Assembly (NCBI GenBank): GCA_009746045.1
Contig: RPFO01000065.1
Location: 3,897,009-3,961,008, forward strand
From: Mesostigma viride
Taxonomy: Eukaryota > Streptophyta > Mesostigmatophyceae > Mesostigmatales > Mesostigmataceae
DNA length: 64,000 nucleotides
Direction: 5' to 3'
Each line of letters opens with the position of its first letter. Within the stretch, counting starts at the first letter, position 1. Positions 48,701-60,334 of the stretch are shown here, in pieces. The notes below the pieces were generated by a model that did no database searches, was not told the origin of the DNA, and saw nothing but the letters and a program-made list of their open reading frames with translations. The position numbers were made by a program, and so were the translations under genes.

Positions 48701-51700
48701 ATGAGCAAGGTTGACGTGGAGCAAGGGCGTATCGACCAGATATGCTCTGAGTTTTTCTCAAAGGCGGCTCATATCGTCCTACAGTCGCGCATACCGGCAT
48801 GTGATGTACCACCTCCGCCGTCGAAGGGAGTGAAGTCTAACCGGTGGTTTAATGTGGACATCAAAGATACGGAATTCGTGCGCGATGAGGTGAGACCGGG
48901 TCCCACACCACCCGCATGCCAGTACATTCAGCGTAATCCTTCCCCATAATTGCCATTTCCTCAGATTGCTAAGCCCGCTAAGGTAGCCACTTTAATTCAG
49001 CACCCCTTCCGGTTAAGGCAGGGCTTTTTTCTGTGTCCGCGCAGCAAAAGTTACCAACGCCGTCAGTTACCAGCGCCCTTCTGGCTCCCTGCACCACTTT
49101 TTCTAGCGTGGCCTTGCACTTTTTCTAGCGTGGCTGTGTCCTTTAGATGAATTCGCGTATTGGCCAATCACGATTGGTCATGCCTGGCCCTTAAACTTGT
49201 CTTCCTTCGAGAGGAGAGAAATAAAAAATGTTTCCTAGATGCTAAGCGGGAGTGCATAGACTTTCAGGGGTCGCAGCTAGTCCGTTGTCAAACCTGATGT
49301 TGAATTTTGTACGATACCATTTTCCTGTTCTCCTATCTGTGAAACACTCCTTACCTTGCTCTTCTCTGTCTGTTGGATCATCAGTCTGGCCGCCGTCCCT
49401 GGCTGTGTCCCAAGCGCCCTCCATGTGGCATGGGCAGGTTCCACCTGCACCATGCACGCCGTGTTCTCGTGGCAATGCTTAGAGCCTACACCCCCCATGC
49501 CGTGTACCAATGCGGGGATCATGGTCCATCGAGGCTACGCTGTGTAAATTGGGCGGCATACGTCACTTTATTACAAGCTCATTATTGACCGTCCTGGCGC
49601 TCCTACCAGGGTGTTGCTTTCCTTTGGGGGGAGCTTTTGGGTAGTTTCGGCACTGGGTTCATGCCCCATGCCCCATGGCAATATAGGCCGGCGTGTATGC
49701 TGGCAAGGTGCATACGAGGTTTTACTTCATCTGGTATGGAACCCTTATGTGATAGAGTTGGTGAATGGGCAAAGACTATCGGTATTCTGAAGGATCAACA
49801 TGGCTTGGTTGAGAGTTTAGCCTGCCTTGGACCAATTACAGAAGAATGGGACTACCCACCCAACCACAGATAGTGCTCGGAAATTCCTGTTTAAAGTATG
49901 ACAGTGTTGTTTTTTTCTTTGATAACATTTCCTGCCCTTCTACCCTTCTTGTCCCCTTCGACGCCTGACAGTAACGCCCCTTCAATGCCCCTGATGTTGC
50001 CCCCTAACCGCCTCTTGGCCATCTGCCATTGATTGCCATGCGCCTCGCTGCCATGCGCTCGCAGATTGAGCCGTGGCGTAGGTACCCCTGGAACCCCTGC
50101 GTGGTCGACATCCTGCTGCAGCCAGAGAGCAGCAACCCCGGTGGTGGCCTCCCCAGCAACAACGCCATCGGTGGCTCTGTTGGCTTCCGCCCTGCGACCG
50201 CTGACGGCACGACCCTCGCTCCCCTCGCCCGCCAGTCCTCGGATGACCTGACGCGCCGCCGCGGCTCCTGGGATGACCGAGGAGGGGATGGGCTCGCTGC
50301 GACGGGGGGGCTGGGTCCCTACCCCGCTGATGCGGCGTGCAACAGTGGTGGCGGTGGCGGCATGCGTGCGCCTGGTGGCCTTGCAGGGGACAGACCAGCA
50401 TCGGCGGACGGCCATGCGCATGACCACCACGGCCATCGACCAGGTGGGGCTGAGAGCGGGTCGGGTCGGCGCGGGGGGCTCTGCGCCGCGTGCGAGGACG
50501 GCACGGTGTCGGACGACAGCAGCCACGGGGGCGGGTCGCAGCGTTCCCGTCTCACCCTGCTCGAGCGCTGGGTGATAACGTACCATCCCAACCCGGGCAC
50601 TGACACGCACAAGCCGGGGGCCGGGTCAGCCGCCGGCGGGCCGACGTACAGGCAGCCGTCTCCGCACAGCACGTCCCCTCGTGGCATGCCACCTCCTGGC
50701 CATGCTCCGCCCCCTTCCCCAGCAGGCCTCTCTGGGAGCGCCTTGTCATCGATGCGGGGGGATGACTTGGGTGCTTCTGCTGGCGGTGGCAGCAGCGGCG
50801 GTGGTCACGGTTCCTCTGGAGACCACGTCGTGGAGGTCCCTGTCATCTACAAGCGGGCGGTCATCCTCCTCCGCTCGCTCCTGTGCCTCACCCGCATGCT
50901 GCCCGCGTACGACCTCTACCGCGCGTGCTCTCGCAGCAGCCGCCCCCCTGGCTACTCCCTGGTCCACCGCATCCATGCGTGCCCGGACGCGCAGCCCGGC
51001 TTCTGCAGCTGCCCCCCCAACGTGGCGCGCGCGAGGGGCGGCGCACAGGACCTGGGCTCCTTCACGTTTGCCCCTGTGCACACCTCACAGGGGAGGCTGG
51101 AGGTGACTGTCGCCTACAGGCACACAGTGGCGCTGCCGCCGGCTGAGGATGTGCCACCGCCGTCGCCGCTCCCTCACATCATCGCCGAGTACATCGGGGG
51201 GGCCAGCCCCACGGTGGACCCGCTCCGCTACGTGGCGCAGGTGGGCTCCGTACTGTGTGTAACGTGCTGTTTCCGATGGCACATATTGGCTACGTGGCGC
51301 AGGTGGGTGCTGCGACACGTGGGGTGGTTGGGCTTCATACTGTGCACTAGTGCCTCCTGCCGGTGGATGTCTAGTTGTGCTCAGAGCGTGGTGTGCCTCG
51401 TTGCGTCATGCAGGCATGGGCAGGTGTGTGGGCAAGCTGGCAGGCGGGCGGGCTGATGCGGGAAGGCAGCGTGGCATCACAATATTTGTGGCACTCCAAT
51501 GCATGCATGTCATAAGTCACTCGCCGGCTGTCCGGGTATGCTTGCCTCACCGTTGTGCCCCTTTCACCTCCTTGTATCTGGCACCCCCCCCACGTCTCTC
51601 ACCCCAACCACCAACAGGATGCCAAGCCGGGCCTGCCCCCCGGCCCCACCGGCGCGAGCCCCTCGTCCTCGTCGTCCAACATGCGCGGGTTCGCCACAAT

Positions 51701-54700
51701 GGGGGGGAATGGCGCGGTGGCGATGCCGCCCCGCCAGAACTCGATGGGACAGCTGGCGTCTCGGGGTGAGGCAGCCATCGCCCATACACTGGCCCAGTTT
51801 GGCTTTGTGTCACCGGCCGGGGGTGGGGCGGGGGGGGTTGGCGCGGGCACGGCCCCCAGCCATCCCCAGGGCAGCGCAGGTGTCGTGCGCGTTTCTAGCT
51901 GGAGCAGCACCACGCCCTTTGCCGCCGCAGCAGGGGCCACAGGGCGTTCCCTGCCCCATCAGGGCGGGCTCACCGGCGCGGGGGTGCCCAGCGGGGGGGG
52001 ATGGCCGGGGGCTCCTCCAGGAGCTGGGGGCCCCTCCCCGGATATGCCCCCCAGCGGGATGTCCGGCGGGACATCAATCACCAAGGCGCACTCCCTGGGC
52101 CGCGATACCAAGAGCCGGCCACCGCCGTCCCCCTCGCCGTCGTCTTCGTACGGGCATTCGGGGGGCATGGCCATTTATGGCAGCAGCCCGCCCCCAATGC
52201 AGCTGCCGCCGCCCCCTCACGGCACTCGCCAGATCTCCCCCGTGCTGTCGGGGACCAGTCCCAATGGGGGGGGAATGGGTGGTCGGCCCGGCATGCCCCC
52301 GGATGGGGTTGGGGATGGAAGCAGCACCCGGCAGCTTGCAGGGGGCGCGCTAGGGGTGGGCGATGGGAAACGGCCCAGCAGCGCCCCCGTGCGCATCCCC
52401 TTCCCCAACAATGGCGGTGGCATAAATGGGGGGCCCTCGGCGGGGGCCCTGTTGGCCGCTCGCGGCGCGGGGGTGGCCAGCACGCACCATGCGGGGGGCG
52501 GGGCACAGCATCGTCCGTACACACCCACCGGCGGCGGTGTGGCGGCCAGTAACCCAATGCCGGTACTGTTTAGGCAGGCGTCTGCCCCCGTGGGGAGTCT
52601 GTACGCGCACGCGGGCAGCAGCGCTGGCGGTGGTGGCTACTCGTTCGGCAGCAGCCTCAGCCACGGGTCCATGTCACAAGACGGGAGCTTGGGCAGCAAT
52701 GGGGGCGACGCCAGCAGCGGCGGCGCGGCTCTGATGGGGGGCGCGGGCGCCGCGCCGATGCTGGGGATGTCGCCGCACCGAGCCCTCACCAAGGGGCCAG
52801 GGTCCCTGGGCGGCGTGCCGTTCGGCGCCGCTGGCATGGCTCACCTTCATGGCGGGGGAGCAGGGCTGGGAATCCCTCATGCGGGCGGCCACCTGCTCAA
52901 GCGCACGTATTCGTCGGGCAGCGCGCCCCCCCTGATGGCCGCGTCGCCCGCGTCGGGTAGCGAGGGCTCCAGTGGCGCGCCATCTGTCCTCTCCCAGAGC
53001 CCCCAGCTGCCCTTTGCGGTCGCCTACTCGCTGTCGGCGTCGCAGTCACTGGCGTCCGACACCGGCCACGGCGCTGCTATGGGGATTGCGGCGGCCAGTA
53101 GCGGGGGCATGGGTATGGGCATCGCTGATACGTCCCCGCCCATGTCCGGGCGCGCGCATGCTCACCAGGTCATGGGCGGGCTGCGCTCCCCCTCGGTGTC
53201 GCCCGTCCGTCACCGGCCCGATGCTCCCCCCCAGCACTACCCTCCCCCGCACCCGCACCCACAGCAGCATGCGCATGGCCAGGGCAGCCACGCGGTCGTG
53301 CCGTTCTCCAGCAGCGGGTCGCCCAACGGGTACCCCTTCATGGGACACGGGGCGCCCCGCTTTCATCTGTCGGATGCGGCAGGGGTGGCAGGTGGGCTGG
53401 CCATGGGTTCGGCCCCCCATCGCAAGCTCTCGGGCCTCCCTCCCGGCATGCTTCCTCAGCCTGGCGTGCACCTGCCCTCGAGCAGCCTCATGTTTTGTAG
53501 CGGGCAGCCGGGCGGCGCGTGTGGCGGTCTCTGCGGGCCAAACGCGTGCGGCGGCAAAGCGGCCCACCTGCTGCCCCATCAGCTCGCGCCGTCGCCCATG
53601 CGGGTCGAGTGGGGCTGCTGGCTCCCGGGCACAGGTGGCACTCCCGCGGACGGCAACCTGATCATGGCGTTTGTGGAGACGTCGTCGGAGGGCGGCACGG
53701 ACACCACGACCGACGACCTGGACAGCTTCCCGTTCGCGGTGGACATGGACTGGTAAGCACGGAGGGGGGCGTGGACAGTGACTGGTGAGCATGGCAACAG
53801 GTAGAGAGGGCCTGCGGGGCATGGACTGGTTGGAGGAGGGCCTTGGAGAGCAGTGAGAGAGGGGCAACCAGCGTTGTCCCTATCAGTCGTGCTCCCCTAA
53901 TTATCCTGGCGTACTTTGGGTTGCCCATGGTTTTTCTTTTTGGCTGCTTGCTCTCATGCCCCTATAGTGGCCTCCACTCGTGTCATGACCGCTGCGCTCG
54001 CATAGCACCCGAGCAGCGTCCTGAAACGTGCGTTTGCAGGGGAACTGTGGCTGGTACGCATCCTCCTCATAGTTTTCGTGCTGGCCTATCGTCCACGTCA
54101 TCCCTTTCAGGTCGGCTGTCAACCTTGTTAACCCTTGACGTGAGTTCCTTGATCTCCCCTTTACTACGTTCTTTAGGAAGTTGTGGGACTTGGGTCCTCA
54201 AGCATGGCCTAGCTGCTAAAACTGCCGGTATTGTCCATCCTTGCCCCCGCGCACGCGGGTCATCTACTGTATGCCCACCCATCATATGCATGCATCGAAT
54301 GCGTCTCACCATGTCCCCGTGTCACGTGCATCCCCTGGCAGCGACCCCTGGGGCACCGGCGAGACTCCGGGCACAGCCATTACCCCCGCTGCTGCCGCCG
54401 GCACGCACGCGCACTCACCCCGCCGGGCCCATGGCGCGAAGTTCGGGGAGCCCATGGGCTTTGGTGGCCTGGACGCGTCCACATCTTCGTGCGCCGACTT
54501 CATGTTTGAGCGCGGACGCGGCCCCTACAGCGACATCCTCGGTGCATCCCAGGGGGGCAGGTCTCGAGAGGACCGGGACGCTGCCAACGGGGTTGCTTCG
54601 CGTGCGCCAGCAGAAGGCGCGGCCATCTCGGCCGACAGCGTGGTCGGCTCCCTTATCCAAGCGCTCAAGGCCGCGCCGCCGCTCACAGGTGCGGGGGTGC

Positions 54701-54963
54701 GGATGGCAGCCGCACGCAACCAGGGCAGCCGGGTGGATGGGTTTGACCCGGCGGGTGCGTCGGGTCATCTGGGGGATGCCCAGCGGCACGGCGTGTACGG
54801 GGCTCTGGGGATCGGAGACGGGGGTGGCGGCGGGGAGCAGCTCCAGCTGGGCATGGTGTTGCAGACGCTGGCAGAGATGCGGCCGTTCCGTGACAGCCTA
54901 GTGATGGCGACTGTGGCGGCGCCCACGCCAGAGGTGGGCGCCGTGCTTGGTGGCACTTCTTGA
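48701..54963 (+). CDS. ATG13: Autophagy-related protein 13, 1,373 aa
   Basis: Exons 48701-48889, 50065-51240, 51618-53752 and 54342-54963 (stop TGA). GT-AG junctions keep frame (phases 0, 0, 2). ATG13 is the regulatory subunit of the ATG1 kinase complex that starts autophagosome formation. The HORMA domain covers exons 1-2: FFSKAAHIVLQSRIP and KSNRWFNVDI (exon 1), WRRYPWNPCVVDILLQ (64-84), TLLERWVITYHPNP (~227), VPVIYKRAVILLRSLL and MLPAYDLYRACSR (~321-353), GRLEVTVAYR, and IIAEYIGG (~436). This matches plant ATG13. Residues ~85-225 are a Gly/Ser-rich insert inside the HORMA domain. Exon 3 is a >700-residue Gly/Ser/Pro-rich, probably disordered region. The acidic DDLDSFPFAVD precedes the last intron. 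The last exon has VVGSLIQALKAAPPL and LAEMRPFRDSL, like the plant C-terminus. Without the last splice the protein stops at 53756 (1,167 aa). It is about twice the usual plant length. Confidence 0.93.
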
Positions 54964-55639
54964 CAAGGGTGTGGTGGCTGGGGACGGGAGTCCGGGAGCC
55001 TTGCATACTTTTATGCCCGAGAACATGAAAGTTTTATGCCCGAGAACATGACAGCAGTTATGCTTGCGATCAGAAGTCCTGCGCTCGAGCAAGCGGACCC
55101 CATAGGCGAGAGGGCACGGTTTCGAAATGTTGTCTGATTAAGATTGTAGACGCATCGCGAGGATCTCGAGGCGGTTGCCAACTATGCAAGTGGTCAAGTT
55201 AGCATGATGGGTGGCTATATATAGTAGCGGTGGCTATTCATGCCAACTACGTGCCGTTACGGTAGCCTTGTGGGGCATGCGCGCATGCTGTGTACATATG
55301 TAAGACTTGTGCATGCGCAGCGTTACCATGAGATGAGCTATCTCTGTTTATTGAATTGAACAATCTTGATGCAGAGCACTGAGAAGGGATGGAATGTAGA
55401 GAGAGTGGGTGTGCACAACAGAGAGTGCTGAGTAGAGATGGAGGGAGTAGAGCAAGTCTGCCGGAGAATGCAGATGGTGGTTCAAGTGCTGTGCATTTCT
55501 TGCATGGTGGTACGTATAGGTACCTATACGTCAACACTAAGTACTAGTTCATGTACGTTGCTCTGTCTAGCTGACTGGTGTATCCGGCGATCTATTTATC
55601 AAAATCATGCAACCCACATTGGTTCCATCTTGCTGGGCG
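54964..55639. other. Spacer after ATG13
   Basis: Contains a short direct duplication of TTTTATGCCCGAGAACATGA at about 55009 and 55032. No gene seen. Confidence 0.5.
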
Positions 55640-55654
55640 CATCTAATTAACGAT

Positions 55655-55720
55655 TAATTTAATTCAATTAATTAGCCACACAGTCCCGTTCGGGAACTGT
55701 GGAGCAAAATCACTCTTAAA
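55655..55720 (-). repeat. TTAA-tailed retroelement 3' end, variant hairpin
   Basis: On the minus strand a hairpin CACAGT-TCCC-GAAC-GGG-ACTGTG is followed by GGCTAATTAATTGAATTAAA. It is a divergent member of the stem-loop plus TTAA family. Confidence 0.55.
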
Positions 55721-55750
55721 TATTAAGATTAAGGGGACAGGCACCCGCAC

Positions 55751-55800
55751 GGATTTTTTGGCGCCGAAAAATTCGCGGTACGTACCGCCCAATGGAGGTA
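55751..55800. repeat. Copy of the GGCGCC palindrome repeat
   Basis: Reads GGATTTTTTGGCGCCGAAAA, then ATTCGCGGTACGTACCGC. It matches the reverse complement of 27594-27640 in order. Confidence 0.6.
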
Positions 55801-55849
55801 CCGTCTGTATAATTCCGTGATCAACGTGGAGAGTGATTGTATTACAAAC

Positions 55850-55925
55850 CCATAGATGCCCCTTTCTCAGGGCTATGTGTTACATATGCTCCCCACGGAG
55901 CTATGATTTTAATTGATTAATTAAC
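55850..55925 (+). repeat. ORF1-element 3' tail, solo copy
   Basis: Shares CCTTTCTCAGGGCTATGTGT and TACATATGCTCC with the tails at 57160, 59289 and 59626. Hairpin GCTCC-CCAC-GGAGC at 55888-55901, then TTTTAATTGATTAATTAA. Confidence 0.8.
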
Positions 55926-56093
55926 GTGGAGAGTCAGCTCAAAATCTGAAGTATCTATAGGTACTTCAGATCCGCCTGAAAGACACTCAAGATTCCGTTG
56001 ATTGACCTTATAGGATGGACCGGCTTTGTTCTAAGTGGCCTCCTCTAGATATGCCATGCAGCCATCTTGCCCACACAGACCAGGTGAATACCG

Positions 56094-57235
56094 ATGTGCA
56101 TGGGCCCTACATCAAAGCCCAGCTCCTCGACCTCGACCACCGCCTTCAAGCCACCGCCAACGCCCTTGAGAGCTTGCCATGACACCGCCGGCCTCACCGC
56201 CCAGGCGGTGAAGGACATCGCCGCCCAGCCGGTGCCTGCTGGCCCGGCCGGCGATGCTCCCTCCACCTGGGCGGACTTGCTTAAGCAGCACACCACCTCC
56301 ACCACCTCCACCATCTCGGCACAACTCAAGCAACAAGCCCTCGACCTTCGCGAGGAAGCCGACATCACGCGGCGCAGCCACAATGTCATCGTCAAGCACT
56401 TCGACCAGCAAGCAGGTGAGACCTCCACGAGCCTTCTTGAGGCATTTAAGCGCGCCATTCTTGCCCCCATGTTACTCACTGGTGAGCTGGACATGTCGGC
56501 TGTCCGCCTCCCCCGCGCGCGGGGGAAGGCTGGCCCGGCACCCGTGCTCCTCACCTTTAAGTACATGGCGGACAAGCTGGCGTTCCTTAAATGCCGCAAG
56601 AAGCTCTCGGAGACTCGCTTCACGCTGGACGACGACTTGACCCTGGCCCAGCAACAACGGCGACGCGAGCTATGGCCGACCTACCTTCAGCTCCGGCAGA
56701 GCGCAAGGGGGAAGCCGGTATACTGGAGGGGGCGGTCATCCACGTTGACCACAAGCCCTGGCAGCCCCCTCCTGCCACCTCAGACTAGGAATATATATAC
56801 CAGTAGTGTAGATTAGTAAGGCTTAGCCTAGCATGTGGCCCACGCGCATGTGCGCCCATAATGGCCCCCATGGATGATGCCTTCAACATTTAGCCATGCT
56901 TTGTCTATAATGGGACCCCCATGGATGTTGCATTAAGAATTTAGCCATGCTATGCCATGCAGAGAGATGCTCTCTGTCGAGAAGCCATGTCCTAGCTCTT
57001 GTATAGCCATGATGATCTTCCTCCCTCACAGGCATGCTCCCCCCTTACCCGGGCATAGCGTGATAGACCATGAGGGTGCAGGTGCCTTGGTGCACCTAGA
57101 GCAGGGGTAGCTTACATTCCCACCCTTGCATGAAGTAGCCTAGAATGTATTAAAAGCCATATGCCCCTTCTCAGGGCTATGTGCTACATCTACTCCCAAC
57201 GGAGTGATGTTGATAATTAATTAATTAATTAATGG
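56094..57235 (+). mobile_element. ORF1-only retroelement, copy A (5' truncated)
   Basis: A frame open from 56094 to 56816 encodes GLTAQAVKDIAAQPVPAG, a Thr/Ser linker, QLKQQALDLREEAD (coiled-coil-like), then TFKYMADKLAFLKCRKKL and FTLDDDLTLAQQQRRRELWP with VYWRGR at the end. The pattern (basic helix, DDDL, Q-Q-x-R-R-x-LWP, W-x-G) recalls the C-terminal nucleic-acid-binding part of algal non-LTR ORF1 proteins; this is an inference. The 3' untranslated part has a CAGAGAG-ATG-CTCTCTG hairpin (56960-56976), a second hairpin ACTCC-CAAC-GGAGT (57192-57205) and an AATTAATTAATTAATTAA tail. No reverse transcriptase is present. Confidence 0.75.
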
Positions 57236-57364
57236 GCCCTAGGCCTGCGGGCGGTTTTAGGACTGGCCAACCAGGTAGCCTAGGTAGCAAGCTATATGGC
57301 CCACGCGCATGTGCTCCCATAATGGCCCCCCATGGATGCCTAATTCAATCATCTCGGAACAAGC

Positions 57365-59355
57365 CGCGAGCCACGAAATAGCCATGGCTGACGGCGTAGC
57401 TCATAACTTTCACGTTTGAGCACCGAATTTAGCCGTGAATATCACAATCGACGCGTCTTTCTACGACGCACATGCTGATATAATTTTCCGAAGCTATTAC
57501 GCAATATACGATGAGCAAACGCCTCTCGACGCAACGCAGCCTGGCGGCTGCGCTCAGCAATGATCGAAAGTACGTCTGCAGCTCCGGCTGCAGCTTCGCC
57601 AAGGTTCCGGCCCAGAAGGCAGCGGCGCCACTAGCCAAGCTCTAGTGGTCGTCCAGCCCCCTGCTGCGCCCGCCTCGCCAGCAGCGGCGCCCGAACCCAA
57701 GCGCAGTCGTCCTGACGGGCTTTTGGATGAGTACGACTTTGACGCCAGCCAGCCTGGCTATTTTGACAAGCTTACACCCGATCGCATCCTGGCCCACGTG
57801 TTTTTCGGGACGCATGCCTCTCTTACAGAACTGTGCAAGCAGCTTTCCCACCAAGGTCGCCTTGTCAATGCCTTCCTCCAGAGGCGCTATTTCGGCAATG
57901 ACGTACTCAACGCCCGCCGCCCCCACCTCCAGCAATACGCCCTCTTTTCCCTCCTTGGACGCTCCATCGAGGAGCTTTGGCCCCCAACGCCCCTCACCAC
58001 CACCTTAACCGAATCCTCCATCCGCTCACTCCTCAAGGAGGCCCTCGAGCAGCACGTGGCCCCCATCGCTGCAGATGTGGCGGCCATGGGCAGCACGCTG
58101 GCTGCCGAGCTCCCCCTCCTCTCCACCATCTCCACCCGGCCACCTCCACTCTCCTCGCCTCCTCCACCGCCACCACGTACCCCCACCTCCGACGCCATCA
58201 CCGCCCAGCTCCGTGACATCGACCAGCGTCTTAACTGGGACAACGCCATCGCTATCGAGGTTCTGCAGAACACCGCAGGCCTCACCGCCCAGGCGGTGAA
58301 GGACATTGCCGCCAAGCCAGCCCCGGCTGGCCTGGCCGGCGATGCTCCTCCCATCACCACCTGGGCGGACATGCTTAAGCAACATACCACCTCCACCACC
58401 TCCGCCGTCGCAGCCCAGCTCCAACGGCAGACGCTTGACCTCCGCGAGGAGGCCGAGCTCGCCAAGCGCAGCCTCAACGTCATTGTCAAGAACTTCACCA
58501 TGGAGGAAGGTGAGAATTCGATCCGAGAAGCTTGCGCGTGCTTTTGAGAGAGAAATCCTTGGTCGCATATGGGCCTTACTGGTGAGATCGAGCTGGTCGC
58601 CCACCGCCTTCCCCGCGCGCGGGGTAAGGCAGGGGCGCCCCCCGCTCCTTCTCACCTTTAAGACCCCGGCGGACAAGATTTCTTTTCTCAGACGCCGCAA
58701 GCGGCTCGAGAAGACTCTCTTCACCCTTGATGACGACTTGACCCTGGCGCAGCAACAACGGCGACGGGAGCTATGGCCGACCTACCTCCAGCTCCGGCAG
58801 ACCAAGGCGGGGCAGCCGGTGTATTGGAAGGGGGCGGTCATCTAGGTCGGCCACAAGCCCTGGATGCAGGCGACCCCCGCGGCCCCAGCGACTCCAAACG
58901 CCCCAGCTTAGGGGAATAGTCAGCAGCAGTAGTGTAGAATAGATAGACCGTGGCCATGTACATGTACGCCTCCTACAGGCACTATACCAGCTAAGCCACG
59001 CGCTTTATTTGATCATGTACATGCGTGCCTATGATGTGCCACACTCCAGATGATGCCTAGCTTTATTTAGTTATGTTGTGCCCATGCAGAGAGCTGCTCT
59101 CTGCTGAGATGTCACGCGCTCTAGCCTTTTGTCTCGCTATGCTGATCTTCCCGCCCATGACAGGCTCACCCTTAGCTGGGCATAGCTTGATTGATCATGG
59201 GGATGCAGGTGCCCTGGCGCACCTAGAGCAAGTGTTGTTTACATTCCCACTCTTGCAGGAAGTAGCTCAGAATGTATTATAGGCTCATATGCCCCTTCTC
59301 TGGGCTATGTGCTACATATACTCCCAACGGAGTTATGTTCCTAAGTAATTAATTA
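57365..59355 (+). mobile_element. ORF1-only retroelement, copy B (longest)
   Basis: About 2.0 kb from GCCATGGCTGACGGCG to the TAATTAATTAA tail. The likely start ATG 57510 (MSKRLSTQRSLAAALSND) is separated by a frameshift from the main frame 57645-58547, which includes SRPDGLLDEYDFDASQPGYF, LAHVFFGTHASLTELCKQL and ALFSLLGRSIEELW. The C-terminal block FLRRRKRLEKTLFTLDDDL to VYWKGAVI lies in another frame, ending at 58845. At least two frameshifts make it a pseudogene. The 3' region repeats copy A: CAGAGAG-CTG-CTCTCTG hairpin (59087-59103), ACTCC-CAAC-GGAGT (59320-59333) and the tail. The 5' part matches copy C at 60337. Confidence 0.78.
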
Positions 59356-59384
59356 ATGGATGCCTTAAGAATTTATCCACGCTC

Positions 59385-59715
59385 TGCCTATAATGGGACT
59401 CCCCATGGATAATAATGCATTACTACACATTAATTAATTGTGTAGCCATGATGATCTTCCCCCCCTATGTACTCTGCGCCCCGCCGCCCCCTACTAGCCA
59501 CTAGGTGCTGGAATACATAGTGGTGTGCAGGTGCACTTTGTGCACCCAGAGCTGGTGTATAGTTTACATCCAGTACTACCCTTGCAGGAAGTATAGCCTT
59601 GGAAGTTCATGTATTAAAAGCCATATGCCCCTTCTCAGGGATATGTGCTACATTTACTCCCAACGGAGTTATCAAGGAGACAACCAGGAGTTATGTTCCA
59701 ATGCAAGTCAATTCA
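59385..59715 (+). repeat. ORF1-element 3' tail, truncated copy
   Basis: Shares the block from CCTATAATGGGACTCCCCAT onward with copies A and C, then the CCCTTGCAGGAAGTA, CCCCTTCTCAGGGATATGTG and ACTCC-CAAC-GGAGT hairpin order. Interrupted at 59672 by the 14-bp insert. Confidence 0.75.
59664..59693 (+). repeat. 14-bp insert CAAGGAGACAACCA with 8-bp direct repeats, copy 3
   Basis: GGAGTTAT, then CAAGGAGACAACCA, then GGAGTTAT. The related tail at 59320-59342 reads GGAGTTATGTTCC with no insert, so this is an insertion that duplicated its 8-bp target. Confidence 0.85.
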
Positions 59716-59951
59716 ATTCAACCAGGTAGACACCTCCTCGGCCTATGGCAGGCCGGGTACGTCCCCTTGTCCCGCGTCGCAACGTACCACTGGCAAACTA
59801 ATTCAGTGCGCGCCCCACATGCATTCGGTGCGCGCCCCACATGCACCAACGCGGCGCGACCAGGACCTATCAGTATGTGATGCACAACTGCTTGAGGATG
59901 CAGGGCTTCTGGGATGACTATCTGTACTCCGCGCCGGCCCGCATGCATGCA

Positions 59952-59953
59952 TG

Positions 59954-59984
<31 letters not shown>
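59952..59984. repeat. (ATA)n microsatellite
   Basis: About eleven ATA/TAA trinucleotides. Confidence 0.97.
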
Positions 59985-60334
59985 GCACGTGAAGTCCTGC
60001 GTCACGTGGGTGCCAATACAGAGTAAAGGAACCTTCAACCCTATATATACACAACGATCGATCGAGGAGGAGGGAGGGCGCCCTAGCTTCTCTCATCACT
60101 GCCGCGAGTGGGCAGGCCTGCCACAAAGCGCGCTCTATCCACAGCATGGTGCCGGGGCGCAACACTGTGGGAGCAATTATAGCTAGGCAATGGCTACTAG
60201 GGCATGGTGTCTCAGCAGAGAGCAACTCCCTGCATGGGCAAAGCGAGACTAAATAATGCTATGCATCATCTGGTGTGATGATCTCGATCGTAATTAAGCC
60301 CTGAGTAAGCCATGAGCCCGACGAGCCTGCACGA

